Assembly (NCBI GenBank): GCA_900766135.1 | Contig: CAAFUF010000029.1 | Location: 124,001-188,000, forward strand | DNA: 64,000 nt | Direction of reading: 5' to 3' | From: Paenibacillaceae bacterium | GTDB lineage: Bacteria > Bacillota > Bacilli > Paenibacillales > Paenibacillaceae | Shown here: positions 25,145 through 33,414 of the stretch, one piece after another | Position numbering within the stretch: the first letter of the stretch is position 1 | Layout: each line of letters opens with the position of its first letter | Position numbers and translations under genes: made by a program | Notes under the pieces: model-generated | The model's input: only the letters and a program-made list of their open reading frames with translations | What the model was told of the DNA's origin: nothing | The model's database searches: none

Positions 25145-25678
25145 TTATCCGAATAAGAGCAGGCAAACGGCGATCGCCGCGATAAAGCCGACAACATCTG
25201 AAAACAAACCAACCTTTAAGGCATAACGGCCGTTCCGGATACCCACGGCCCCAAAATAAACCGTCAAAACGTACAACGTCGTATCGGTACTTCCTTGAAT
25301 CGTGGAGGCAATCCGGCCGATCATCGAATCCGGACCGTAGGTTTTGATCAGGTCGGTCGTAAACGCAAGCGACCCGGTCCCTGTCAAAGGGCGGAGGAAG
25401 CCAAGCGGCAGCACTTCCGGCGGAACCTGCAGCCAGGACAGCAAGGGAGCCATCCATCCGACGAAAAAATCCAGCGCCCCCGAAGCGCGGAATACGCTGA
25501 TGGCCACCATCATGCCCACCAGATGCGGGATGATGCCGATGGCGGTCGAAAAGCCGTCCTTAGCCCCATCTACGAACGATTCGTATACCGGCACTTTTTT
25601 GAAATATGCATATAGCGGAATGAACGCGATCATCACCGGTACCGCCCATGCGGAAATAAGATTGATCCAGTCCAGCAA
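25145..25678 (-). CDS. spmB: Spore maturation protein B
   Basis: A 177-residue membrane protein with about four hydrophobic segments, of the nucleoside-recognition (Gate) family shared with SpmA. Typical segments are GFSTAIGIIPHLVGMMVAI and PLTGTGSLAFTTDLIKTYG. SpmA and SpmB are needed for normal spore core dehydration in Bacillus. It follows spmA by 6 nt within the dacB-spmA-spmB operon. Confidence 0.93.
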   Translation of the reverse strand: MLDWINLISAWAVPVMIAFIPLYAYFKKVPVYESFVDGAKDGFSTAIGIIPHLVGMMVAISVFRASGALDFFVGWMAPLLSWLQVPPEVLPLGFLRPLTGTGSLAFTTDLIKTYGPDSMIGRIASTIQGSTDTTLYVLTVYFGAVGIRNGRYALKVGLFSDVVGFIAAIAVCLLLFG

Positions 25679-25684
25679 TGTGCC

Positions 25685-26314
25685 TCACCCTTTCAGCGAG
25701 ATATTGGGCGGCGCCGTGGTCTGTGGCGGGGTGCGATAAGTGTTGCGCCTGCGATACCAACGGTCGGCCACAATGGCCGCCATCGTGGCGATAGCGGTCG
25801 CAAGCAGCGTAGAACCCACGATCTCTGCCGGATTGGCGGAATGAAAATTGATCCGGATCGCAATGAGCGTCGTCGGGATCAGCGTAATGCTGGCTGTGTT
25901 GAGCGCCAACAAGGTACACATCGCCGGGGAAGCCGTCTGTTTGTCCGGATTCAATTCCTGTAGCGCCTGCATCGCCCGGATTCCCATGGGTGTTGCCGCA
26001 TTCCCCAGCCCAAGCAGATTCGCGCTCATGTTCGATAGAATATATCCCATGGCTGGATGATTCTTCGGCACGTCAGGGAACAAATACCCTACGATCGGTC
26101 CGAGCAACCGGGAAATCGTCTTGACCAACCCGGAATCCTCGGCTAGCCGCATGATGCCAAGCCAGAACACCAGGACGCTGATCAAGCCGAAACATACGGT
26201 CACGCCGGTCGCGGCCCCATCGAACGCCGCTTGGGTGACGACTCCGATGTCCCCTTTTACGGCAGCAAAGAGAAACCCAATCAGAATGAGCGCAAGCCAT
26301 ATTTTATTGACCAT
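25685..26314 (-). CDS. spmA: Spore maturation protein A
   Basis: A 209-residue membrane protein. ATG 26314 (MVNKIWLAL) lies right after GGAGGGGGAAAA; a longer frame has no signal. It contains the Gate-domain pattern GAATGVTVCFGLISVLVFW and SNMSANLLGLGNAATPMG, characteristic of SpmA. It acts with SpmB during late sporulation in core dehydration and heat resistance. It lies 40 nt downstream of dacB. Confidence 0.93.
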   Translation of the reverse strand: MVNKIWLALILIGFLFAAVKGDIGVVTQAAFDGAATGVTVCFGLISVLVFWLGIMRLAEDSGLVKTISRLLGPIVGYLFPDVPKNHPAMGYILSNMSANLLGLGNAATPMGIRAMQALQELNPDKQTASPAMCTLLALNTASITLIPTTLIAIRINFHSANPAEIVGSTLLATAIATMAAIVADRWYRRRNTYRTPPQTTAPPNISLKG

Positions 26315-26354
26315 TTTTCCCCCTCCTTGCCCTGTCCTGCGTTTCTCCCGTAAT

Positions 26355-27554
26355 TTAAACGTCAAACAGCAGGGACTGCAGCACTTTCTTCAGCGAACCG
26401 GACCAATCGGAAGGCAGCCGGATGACCTTGCTGTTCGAGGCGAAACCAAAGGCTCCGTCAACTTTCGGTTCGCTGCCCTCTCCCGTTTTGGACGGGCTGT
26501 AGCTGACTTTATCGTAGACCGGTACCGTTCCGATCTCTTCCCCCTTCAGCAGGACGCTGATTTTCCCGCGGTAACCGAACGACCCTGAGCGCGTCGTGCT
26601 CAGCTTCAGCCTTCTTTCGATTTGATCCGCTTCTTCCGGCGCCAAAGCATATTTGAATTCCGCCCCGGTGACCAGGCCGTTCTCGACAGTCTGTCCTTCG
26701 CGGATCAACGTCGTCAGCGGAAAGTTGGCAAAGCCGTAGTCCAGCAGCTTCCGGTGGTCGTTCCAATCATCTCCGTCATTTAAGGTGATAACGGCGATTT
26801 GCTGTCCGCCGCGGGTGGCGGAGCTCACCAGACACCGCTTGGCGATTTTGGTGTAGCCGGTTTTGACGCCGTCCGCCCCGTCGTAGAATCGCAGCATCTT
26901 ATTCTTGTTCAGCCATTTATAATCCCAAGGATCGTTAGGATTCGGCGCGTTTTTGCTGGGCGTGCGGACGATCTCTTTAAAATGCGGATTTTTCAACGCA
27001 TAGCTCGTCAGCTTGGCCAAATCGTTGGCTGACGAATAATGCCCTTTGGCGTCCAAGCCGTGCGGATTCTGAAAATGGGTATGCGTAAGTCCGAGCAGCT
27101 TGGCTTTCTCGTTCATCAAGTAAACGAAGCCCTCTTCCGATCCGCCAACGTGCTCGGCTATGGCGGTGGCCGCATCGTTGCCCGAACGGAGCATCAGCCC
27201 GTATAGCATATTTTCCAGGCTCATCTCTTCCCCTAAATGCAGATAGATAGACGAACCTTCCTTAGCGTAAGCGTTTCTTCCGACGGTGACCGTATCCGAA
27301 AGCTTCCCATGCTCGATGGCGACGATGGCTGTCATGATTTTGGTCAAACTGGCGATTGGCAGCTGCTCGTCCCCGTGCAGACTGTACAGCAGACGGCCCG
27401 AAGTCACGTCAATGACCGCAGCGGCCTGGGCATGGATCGATGGGGCATCAGGGGCGGCTTGTACCGTTTGCGGGCTTAGCCAACCCAGCAGAACCATGGC
27501 GGCCAGGAAACTGCGAAACGCGCGAGATCTGCGGTCAGGTGTATTTTTCCTCAT
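26355..27554 (-). CDS. dacB: D-alanyl-D-alanine carboxypeptidase (sporulation PBP5*-type)
   Basis: From ATG 27554 (CGGAGG upstream) the protein has 399 residues. A signal peptide (cleavage near VQA-AP, residue 33) precedes a serine peptidase S11 domain with SLTK (Ser69 and Lys72), SGN (124-126) and KTG (231-233). A C-terminal beta domain follows. Lying first in the dacB-spmA-spmB operon, it is probably the mother-cell enzyme that trims cortex peptidoglycan cross-links, rather than the vegetative DacA. Confidence 0.93.
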   Translation of the reverse strand: MRKNTPDRRSRAFRSFLAAMVLLGWLSPQTVQAAPDAPSIHAQAAAVIDVTSGRLLYSLHGDEQLPIASLTKIMTAIVAIEHGKLSDTVTVGRNAYAKEGSSIYLHLGEEMSLENMLYGLMLRSGNDAATAIAEHVGGSEEGFVYLMNEKAKLLGLTHTHFQNPHGLDAKGHYSSANDLAKLTSYALKNPHFKEIVRTPSKNAPNPNDPWDYKWLNKNKMLRFYDGADGVKTGYTKIAKRCLVSSATRGGQQIAVITLNDGDDWNDHRKLLDYGFANFPLTTLIREGQTVENGLVTGAEFKYALAPEEADQIERRLKLSTTRSGSFGYRGKISVLLKGEEIGTVPVYDKVSYSPSKTGEGSEPKVDGAFGFASNSKVIRLPSDWSGSLKKVLQSLLFDV

Positions 27555-27642
27555 AAGCTGATTCCTCCGGTAACAGGTACTGTAGCGTGTCCTTGTATAC
27601 AATATGCGGTAATTCGGGAGAGTATGTCCCACCCTGGATCAA

Positions 27643-27679
27643 TAAAAAGACCCCTCCCGGAAGTCCGGAAAGGATCAAC
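27643..27679 (-). terminator. Probable terminator after ytfJ
   Basis: Minus-strand CCTTTCCGG pairs imperfectly with CCGGGAGGGG, followed by TCTTTTTATT. It lies between the ytfJ stop and dacB. Confidence 0.5.
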
Positions 27680-27692
27680 GGTCGAAAGGCGG

Positions 27693-28187
27693 TTAGGAAA
27701 ACGGGTTGATGCCGTTCCGCGCTGCCGATTCCTGCATTCCGTTTTGAGCGGCATGCGCCGTGGCCATCGAGGTACCTGTTGCATGTTGGTTCGGGAACAT
27801 GGACTGGATTCTGTCGATGACGCCGGGTACCGAATCGATGATTTTTTCGACCAGATGGGTCTGGTTATCGAGCGGTACGATGTGTACGCCCGGCTTTCCA
27901 ACGACAAGGAACGCGATCGGATTGATCGATACCCCGCCGCCGCTACCGCCGCCGAACGGACGGGCTTTGCCATGCTCGGACGTGCCTGAGGCCGATTTAT
28001 CGTGGCCGTCTTCAATGTTGAAATCGCTACCCCCGGCGGCAAAACCGAAACCCACGCGGCTGATCGGCAGAATGACGCTGCCGTCCGGCGTTTCGACCGG
28101 CTCGCCCACAATCGTGTTGACATCAACCATTTCCTTGATGTTTTCCATGGCGGTTTGCATTAATCCTTGAATAGGATGGTCAGCCAT
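27693..28187 (-). CDS. ytfJ: Sporulation protein YtfJ (GerW family)
   Basis: A 164-residue protein opening MADHPIQGLM with a conserved core VGEPVETPDGSVILPISRV. A glycine-rich segment GGGSGGGVSINPIAFLVVG and a C-terminal helix follow. This is the spore GerW/YtfJ family, made in the forespore and linked to germination in Bacillus. It overlaps the preceding DUF2953 gene by 28 nt, as ytfI-ytfJ pairs do, so the two are co-expressed. Confidence 0.9.
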   Translation of the reverse strand: MADHPIQGLMQTAMENIKEMVDVNTIVGEPVETPDGSVILPISRVGFGFAAGGSDFNIEDGHDKSASGTSEHGKARPFGGGSGGGVSINPIAFLVVGKPGVHIVPLDNQTHLVEKIIDSVPGVIDRIQSMFPNQHATGTSMATAHAAQNGMQESAARNGINPFS

Positions 28188-28843
28188 TTTTTCACTCCTC
28201 CCTTCACTTTTAGCACGCGAACTATAAGTACCAGTCCAGCATATATAGCATAACCGCAGCGAATTTTCGCTATGCAGCGAAATTCCGTGGAAAATAACGG
28301 CGTACCATCAAATACGGGAACGACGAACAGCTTCGGCCTTTGCGTTAATGAAATATGATGGGTCAGCCACCCGATGAGCGTGGCCTTCACTCCCCATAAA
28401 GCGCCGGTTAATGTCGCGGTATGGGCCGCATCCTGCAAACCCACATTCGTCGACCATTCCAACTGGCGGAACGATACGCGGCGGAGCGTGGCCCGAAGCC
28501 AAACCTTAAATCCTCTGGTCGCCTTGAGCATCCGTTCGAACTCGTCCATCCATTGCTGGACTTGGTCCTTGTTTACTTTTTGGTCAACGCTGGAAGACTC
28601 CTTTTGCAACACGTTCTCCGGCCGATTCTTCTCGATCTGCAGGCCTTCGCGCCAGTTCTTCAGCCGAACCGTGGGCACTTGATAGTGCATGCGAACAAAG
28701 CCGTAGAGCATCGTGACATCCAGCAGGATCGTATCATCCCGGTTCTTCTTGCGCAGGGTCAAATGGAGCGTGATTGTAGACAGCAAAATCAAGGCGGCTA
28801 TAAGCAGCAGCAGGATCAGGATGCCTCCGAGCCAAATCCACAC
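28160..28843 (-). CDS. DUF2953 membrane protein (YtfI-like)
   Basis: A 227-residue protein from GTG 28843, preceded at 8 nt by GGAGG. An ATG 13 codons upstream (28882) is an alternative with a poorer signal. An N-terminal helix (WLGGILILLLLIAALILL), a charged middle and a C-terminal region with hydrophobic stretches match the DUF2953 family, which accompanies ytfJ in spore formers. Function unknown; forespore membrane location is plausible from context. Confidence 0.78.
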   Translation of the reverse strand: MWIWLGGILILLLLIAALILLSTITLHLTLRKKNRDDTILLDVTMLYGFVRMHYQVPTVRLKNWREGLQIEKNRPENVLQKESSSVDQKVNKDQVQQWMDEFERMLKATRGFKVWLRATLRRVSFRQLEWSTNVGLQDAAHTATLTGALWGVKATLIGWLTHHISLTQRPKLFVVPVFDGTPLFSTEFRCIAKIRCGYAIYAGLVLIVRVLKVKGGVKKWLTILFKD

Positions 28844-28946
28844 GGGAAAGCCCTCCATACCTATCAGATAAAAATTCTCCATCGTAGTATGGCTTGCCCA
28901 ATAGGAAAAAATTCGTCAATACAGGAAAGAGAAGCGCATTTCGGCG

Positions 28947-28979
28947 TAAAAAAAAACGCCGGAGGGTCTCCTCCGGCGT
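28947..28979 (-). terminator. Terminator after scpB
   Basis: Minus-strand perfect ACGCCGGAG/CTCCGGCGT stem followed by a run of T, 8 nt past the scpB stop codon. Confidence 0.9.
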
Positions 28980-28986
28980 ACGATGT

Positions 28987-29637
28987 TTAATTTTCGTTAT
29001 CCTCAACCTGGGGCTCCCCCGGCGGCACCATAGCCTCGTCGTTGACGTCGTCGAAGGTCAACTGTTGTTCCTCCAGCCGTTGAAACAGCAACTGCGTTTC
29101 TTCTTCCAGCTGTTCGGCGCTCTCGAAGTCGGCCAAATCCGGCAGGTCCTTCAAGCTGGCCAGGCCGAAATAATCAAGGAACGCCTTAGTCGTGCCGTAT
29201 AGAATCGGTCGCCCGATGGCTTCGGCGCGGCCAACCTCCTCGATCAAATCCTTGTTCACCAGCGAATGAATGGCTCGCTCCGATTTCACCCCGCGGATCT
29301 CCTCGATTTCCACCCGGGTTATCGGTTGCCGGTAAGCGATAATCGATAACGTTTCGAGCGCGGCCTGGGATAAGGTCGAACGCGAAGGCGAATAAGCCAA
29401 ACGTTCGAAATAAGGGGCATGCTCCGGCAGCGTCGCCAGCTGGTAGCTGCCGGCGATTTGCACGATTTGCAACCCTCTGCCGGATCGTTCGAAGGACGAC
29501 TTCATATCGAGCAGGGCATCCGAAACCACCTCCTGCCGCTGCTCCGTCACTTCGGCCAGCTGCTTCAGGCTCAGGCCTTCTTCGCCGGCCAAAAATAGCA
29601 ACCCCTCAATAATCGATTTCAATTCCTGAAAATTCAT
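28987..29637 (-). CDS. scpB: Segregation and condensation protein B
   Basis: ScpB is the winged-helix kleisin partner that with ScpA and SMC forms the chromosome condensin. From ATG 29637 it has 216 residues with ELKSIIEGLLFLAGEEGLS at the start, TLSQAALETLSIIAYRQPIT and the second winged-helix region VGRAEAIGRPILYGTT. It overlaps the 3' end of scpA by 32 nt, and both end at a strong terminator. Confidence 0.95.
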   Translation of the reverse strand: MNFQELKSIIEGLLFLAGEEGLSLKQLAEVTEQRQEVVSDALLDMKSSFERSGRGLQIVQIAGSYQLATLPEHAPYFERLAYSPSRSTLSQAALETLSIIAYRQPITRVEIEEIRGVKSERAIHSLVNKDLIEEVGRAEAIGRPILYGTTKAFLDYFGLASLKDLPDLADFESAEQLEEETQLLFQRLEEQQLTFDDVNDEAMVPPGEPQVEDNEN

Positions 29638-30403
29638 CGATCTTTCCTTCCCCTCTCCACTCCATGACAATATCGTCGAATAGCCTGTTCTGATAACAGA
29701 CGATCTGTTTCATCTTCATCAGCTCCAACACGGCCAGGAACGTGACGACGATTTCATGCCGATACATTTCGGGATGCAGCAGCTTGGAAAACAACAGCCG
29801 CCCTCCCTTGCCCGCCTGCTCGAGCGCGGCCACAACCTCCTTGATCCGGTCCTTGACGGAAATCTCGTCGCGGTGAATCCGTGCCACCGTGTTTCGCTTG
29901 GCCGCCCGGCGAATCGCCTTCTGAAAGACGGCAATCAAGTCGGCGGCGTGCAGTCCCTTAACCGGGTTCTCCTGCACTTCCGGCATAAACGGTGTCAAGT
30001 CCTCCGGCTCTTTGGAGAAAATCAAGCTGCGTTCCCATTCGCGTTCATGTAAATGCTCGGCGATCCCTTTATATTTTCGATATTCGATCAGCTTGCGGAT
30101 CAACTCGTCCCGAGGGTCCTCCTCATCCTCAAGCAAATAATCGAATTCATCGTCCAATTCAATGACGGGTGGTTTGGGCAGCAACTGCTTGCTCTTGATC
30201 GACAGCAGCGTCGCGGCCATGACCAGAAACTCGCTGGTAATCTCCAGTTCAAGCTCCTGCATGTCTTGCAAATATTCAAGGTACTGATCGGTGATCTCGC
30301 TGATGGAGATTTGATGGATATCGATCTCCGCTTTGTCGATGAGGTGCAATAGCAAATCCAGCGGACCCTCGAAGGTTTCCAGCTTGTACGTTACTGTCGT
30401 CAA
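29606..30403 (-). CDS. scpA: Segregation and condensation protein A
   Basis: ScpA is the kleisin subunit bridging SMC heads. A TTG start at 30403 is preferred because GGAGG ends 7 nt upstream, giving 265 residues. The N-terminal SMC-binding region (YKLETFEGPLDLLLHLIDKA) and the C-terminal winged helix (VTFLAVLELMKMKQI) are intact, with an acidic linker LDDEFDYLLEDEEDPRDE between. It overlaps scpB. Confidence 0.95.
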   Translation of the reverse strand: MTTVTYKLETFEGPLDLLLHLIDKAEIDIHQISISEITDQYLEYLQDMQELELEITSEFLVMAATLLSIKSKQLLPKPPVIELDDEFDYLLEDEEDPRDELIRKLIEYRKYKGIAEHLHEREWERSLIFSKEPEDLTPFMPEVQENPVKGLHAADLIAVFQKAIRRAAKRNTVARIHRDEISVKDRIKEVVAALEQAGKGGRLLFSKLLHPEMYRHEIVVTFLAVLELMKMKQIVCYQNRLFDDIVMEWRGEGKIDEFSGIEIDY

Positions 30404-30472
30404 TGAACATCCTCCACCCGTAAGCAAACATGTATGTACATAAGTTTACCTTAAAAACGGTTTGTTGCAAAA

Positions 30473-30512
30473 GAAAAATGTAGTACCCCTGCGAATCAGG
30501 GGCACTACATTA
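30473..30512 (-). terminator. Terminator of the rib operon
   Basis: Minus-strand AATGTAGT-CCCCTG pairs with CAGGGG-ACTACATT, then TTTC. It lies 10 nt past the ribH stop codon and separates the rib operon from scpA. Confidence 0.85.
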
Positions 30513-30521
30513 AGATAAGCA

Positions 30522-30989
30522 CTATTTCAGCTGTTTCGTCAAGTTTGCCATTTCGATCGCTGCCATCGCCGCATCCCAGCCTTTGTTACCGGCTTTCGTG
30601 CCCGCGCGTTCGATCGCTTGCTCGATATTTTCGGTCGTTACGACGCCGAAGATCGTCGGTACGCCGGTTTTGAGTCCGACGGCCGCCACGCCTTTGGCCA
30701 CTTCGTTGCAGACGTAATCATAATGCGTAGTCGAACCGCGAATGACCGTGCCTAGCGTGATCACCGCGTCATATTTGCCGCTTTCCGCCAGCTTTTGCGC
30801 CGCAAACGGGATTTCAAAAGCGCCGGGCACCCAAGCCACGTTAATCTCTTCCTCTTTGGCCCCGTGCCGCTTCAAGGCATCCAAGGCTCCGGAGAGCAGC
30901 TTGCTGGTAATGAACTCATTAAAGCGCCCGACGACGATCGCATATTTTAACCCTTCCGATACTAAATGCCCTTCAAATACGTTTGCCAT
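30522..30989 (-). CDS. ribH: 6,7-dimethyl-8-ribityllumazine synthase
   Basis: RibH joins the RibA-derived pyrimidine with 3,4-dihydroxy-2-butanone 4-phosphate to make lumazine. The 155-residue protein has VVGRFNEFIT, WVPGAFEIPFAA, TLGTVIRGSTTHYDYVCNEV with the catalytic His, and FGVVTTENIEQA. It is the last gene of ribD-ribE-ribBA-ribH. Confidence 0.96.
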   Translation of the reverse strand: MANVFEGHLVSEGLKYAIVVGRFNEFITSKLLSGALDALKRHGAKEEEINVAWVPGAFEIPFAAQKLAESGKYDAVITLGTVIRGSTTHYDYVCNEVAKGVAAVGLKTGVPTIFGVVTTENIEQAIERAGTKAGNKGWDAAMAAIEMANLTKQLK

Positions 30990-31043
30990 GATTCATCAAA
31001 CCTTTCTATAAGTGGGATAGTGGATAATTTCGCAATGTGCGGC

Positions 31044-32282
31044 CTAGACACGGGAGGATTCGTCCTGCTCCAAATCGTCAAATTTGAGCAAATGACCCAA
31101 TTTAGCCTGCTTCGTGTGCAGATATTTGGTGTTATCCTCGTTTTCCTTCATTTGAATCGGTACGCGTTCGACGACCTCCAGCCCGTAACCTTCCAACCCT
31201 TTGATCTTCCGCGGATTATTGGTCATCAGGCGGATTTGGCGGACGCCCAGATCCTTGAGGATTTGCGCCCCGATTCCATAATCGCGCAGGTCCGCCGGGA
31301 ATCCGAGCTTCAGGTTGGCATCGACCGTATCAAAGCCTTGTTCCTGCAGCTTATAGGCCTTCAGCTTGTTGATCAAGCCGATACCGCGGCCTTCTTGGCG
31401 CATATACAGCAATACGCCCCTGCCCGCTTCCTCAATCTGGCGAAGCGCCGCTTCGAACTGCGGTCCGCAGTCGCAGCGGTGAGAATGGAACACGTCCCCG
31501 GTCAAGCATTCGGAATGCACGCGCACCAGCACCGGCTCGTCGCCGTTAATCTCGCCTTTGACCAATGCGACATGCTCTTTGTTATCCACGTCGTTCGTGT
31601 AGGCGACGGCGCGGAATTCGCCGTAATCGGTCGGCATGCGCACCTCGACTTCGCGCGTGACCAGCTTCTCTTTCTCATTACGGTAATGAATGAGATCCTT
31701 GACGCTGATCAATTTGAGGTCATAGGTTTTGGCGATCTCCACCAAATCCGGTAACCGGGCCATCGTCCCGTCTTCCTTGATCACCTCGCAGATCACGCCG
31801 GCCGGATAGGCACCGCACATCCGGGCCAGGTCGACCGCCGCTTCCGTATGTCCGGCGCGGCGCAGCACGCCGCCTTTCTTCGCGATCAGCGGGAACATAT
31901 GGCCCGGCCGACGGAAGTCCGAAGCCTTGGTGTTCGGATCCATGATCGCCTTAATCGTTAGGGAACGTTCATACGCCGATATTCCCGTCGTCGTATCTTT
32001 ATGGTCAATGGAAACGGTAAAAGCCGTCCCATGGTTATCGGTATTTTGTGCCACCATCGGCTGCAGATCCAGCTCTTCCGCCCGTTCTGCCGTAATCGGC
32101 AGGCAGACCAGACCGCGGCCTTGGGTGATCATGAAGTTGATGACTTCGGGCGTCGCTTTTTCGGCCAGGGCCACGAAATCCCCTTCATTCTCCCGGTCAT
32201 CATCGTCAACGACGATAATGACCTTGCCCCGCATCAATTCGTAAATCGCTTCTTCGACCCGGTCTAATACGATATCACTCAT
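31044..32282 (-). CDS. ribBA: Bifunctional DHBP synthase / GTP cyclohydrolase II
   Basis: RibBA supplies both precursors of riboflavin. The 412 residues comprise an N-terminal 3,4-dihydroxy-2-butanone 4-phosphate synthase domain (DDDDRENEGDF near 25, RRPGHMFPL near 134) and a C-terminal GTP cyclohydrolase II (CLTGDVFHSHRCDCGPQF with three zinc cysteines, QEGRGIGL). ATG 32282 is preceded by AAGGAGGGG. Between it and ribE lies a 457-bp block of repeats, unusual inside an operon. Confidence 0.96.
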   Translation of the reverse strand: MSDIVLDRVEEAIYELMRGKVIIVVDDDDRENEGDFVALAEKATPEVINFMITQGRGLVCLPITAERAEELDLQPMVAQNTDNHGTAFTVSIDHKDTTTGISAYERSLTIKAIMDPNTKASDFRRPGHMFPLIAKKGGVLRRAGHTEAAVDLARMCGAYPAGVICEVIKEDGTMARLPDLVEIAKTYDLKLISVKDLIHYRNEKEKLVTREVEVRMPTDYGEFRAVAYTNDVDNKEHVALVKGEINGDEPVLVRVHSECLTGDVFHSHRCDCGPQFEAALRQIEEAGRGVLLYMRQEGRGIGLINKLKAYKLQEQGFDTVDANLKLGFPADLRDYGIGAQILKDLGVRQIRLMTNNPRKIKGLEGYGLEVVERVPIQMKENEDNTKYLHTKQAKLGHLLKFDDLEQDESSRV

Positions 32283-32303
32283 AGCTTTCCCCTCCTTGGT
32301 AAA

Positions 32304-32464
32304 TGTAGATCAAAAAGTCGTCTTCGGATCACGGAGCGCTCAAGGTTGCCGAGTCGGCGTCGAATCTTGAATTCAGCCGGGCCTTCCGTTGCTCACGTAG
32401 CTTCCAGCTACGCTCCGCTACTCCGTCCCTAACTTCATCCAACCTTCTTGGTGCTCCAAACCCG
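32304..32464 (-). repeat. Dispersed GTTCAAAA-type intergenic element, copy 3
   Basis: Same orientation as copy 2. Left end TAGATCAAAAAGTCGTC, core GCGTCGAATCTTGAATTCAG, CCGTTGCTCACGTAGCTTCC and CTTCATCCAACC. The right end TGGTGCTCCAAACCCG is degenerate, lacking the clear TTTTTGAAC. It lies inside the rib operon upstream of ribBA. Confidence 0.75.
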
Positions 32465-32485
32465 AATGCTCCAAACGAAATCCCC

Positions 32486-32673
32486 AGCTAACGGAACTCA
32501 GGGACGTTATCTCTCCGTTGATAGGTCGATTATTGCTGTTAACGGAACTAGGAGGTCTTATTTAGAGCCTATGCGGCCGATTTGTTGCCATTTGAGCCAA
32601 ATAAGGTCTCTGGGTTCCGTTACATCGGGAAATTGCCGGAAAATGAGCAAATAAGAGCTCTCCGTTCCGTTAC
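32486..32673. repeat. AACGGAAC/GTTCCGTTA palindromic repeat cluster
   Basis: Four related units: TAACGGAACT at about 32488 and 32539 in one orientation, and GAGC-AAATAAG-CTC-TTCCGTTAC at 32595-32623 and 32645-32673 in the other, the last two sharing AAATAAG, CTC and TTCCGTTACA at a 49-bp interval. The opposite-facing units could fold into a large hairpin in the ribE-ribBA spacer. No reading frame is evident. Confidence 0.6.
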
Positions 32674-32739
32674 AATCCAAGCCAGGGGGCGCGTTCCATG
32701 CTTCATCCAACCCTCGGCGCCGCTCAAACCGCGTCCTTA

Positions 32740-33414
32740 TTAAACAAACCCATTGCTCGCTAGAAACGGGAGGTTGATTCCCGACTCGCCGCCGGTTTCT
32801 TCTCCCGGATCATCGTTGCCTCTGCCGTACTTCAGCAGATGATCCACGTATTTCCCGAGCACATCGCATTCCAGATTGACCGTGTCCCCCGCCCGCTTGA
32901 ATGCGAGCACCGTCTCGGCCAACGTATGCGGGATGATGGATATCGTAAATGTGCCGCCTTCCGCCTCTACTACCGTTAAGCTGATCCCGTCCACGGCAAT
33001 GGAGCCTTTTGGAATAATGTATTTAAATAAGGACGGTTTCCCCGGTCGGATTTCAAACACCACCGCGTTCTGGTCCTGGCTGGTGCCGACGATCGTGCCG
33101 ACTCCGTCGACATGCCCCTGAACGATATGCCCGCCGAACCGTCCATTCGCCGCCATGGCCCGCTCCAGGTTCAACCGGCTGCCTGGTTTCAAATCCTTCA
33201 GATTCGTGTTGCGGTACGTCTGCGGCATCACGTCTACCGTAAAGGAGGAAGCGTCGAACGAAGTGGCCGTCAAGCATACTCCGTTAACCGAAATGCTGTC
33301 GCCCAGTTTGATGCCTTCCGTGACAACCTTTGCCGAAATGCCAAGGAGCATCGCCTCCCCTTTGCGGCTGATCGATTTCATGGTGCCGATTTCTTCTACA
33401 AGTCCTGTAAACAT
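32740..33414 (-). CDS. ribE: Riboflavin synthase alpha subunit
   Basis: Riboflavin synthase dismutates two lumazine molecules to riboflavin. The 224-residue protein has two lumazine-binding barrels beginning MFTGLVEEIGTM and GRFGGHIVQGHVDGVGT, with paired motifs SVNGVCLTAT and AVDGISLTVV. ATG 33414 overlaps the ribD stop (TGATG) and follows AAGGAGGGAG. The C-terminal 20 residues are polar and variable. Confidence 0.95.
   Translation of the reverse strand: MFTGLVEEIGTMKSISRKGEAMLLGISAKVVTEGIKLGDSISVNGVCLTATSFDASSFTVDVMPQTYRNTNLKDLKPGSRLNLERAMAANGRFGGHIVQGHVDGVGTIVGTSQDQNAVVFEIRPGKPSLFKYIIPKGSIAVDGISLTVVEAEGGTFTISIIPHTLAETVLAFKRAGDTVNLECDVLGKYVDHLLKYGRGNDDPGEETGGESGINLPFLASNGFV

Noticed and set aside
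32283..32739. A second riboswitch or small gene in the ribE-ribBA gap
   Set aside because: The sequence is accounted for by two repeat families; no aptamer core or frame with a Shine-Dalgarno sequence was seen.
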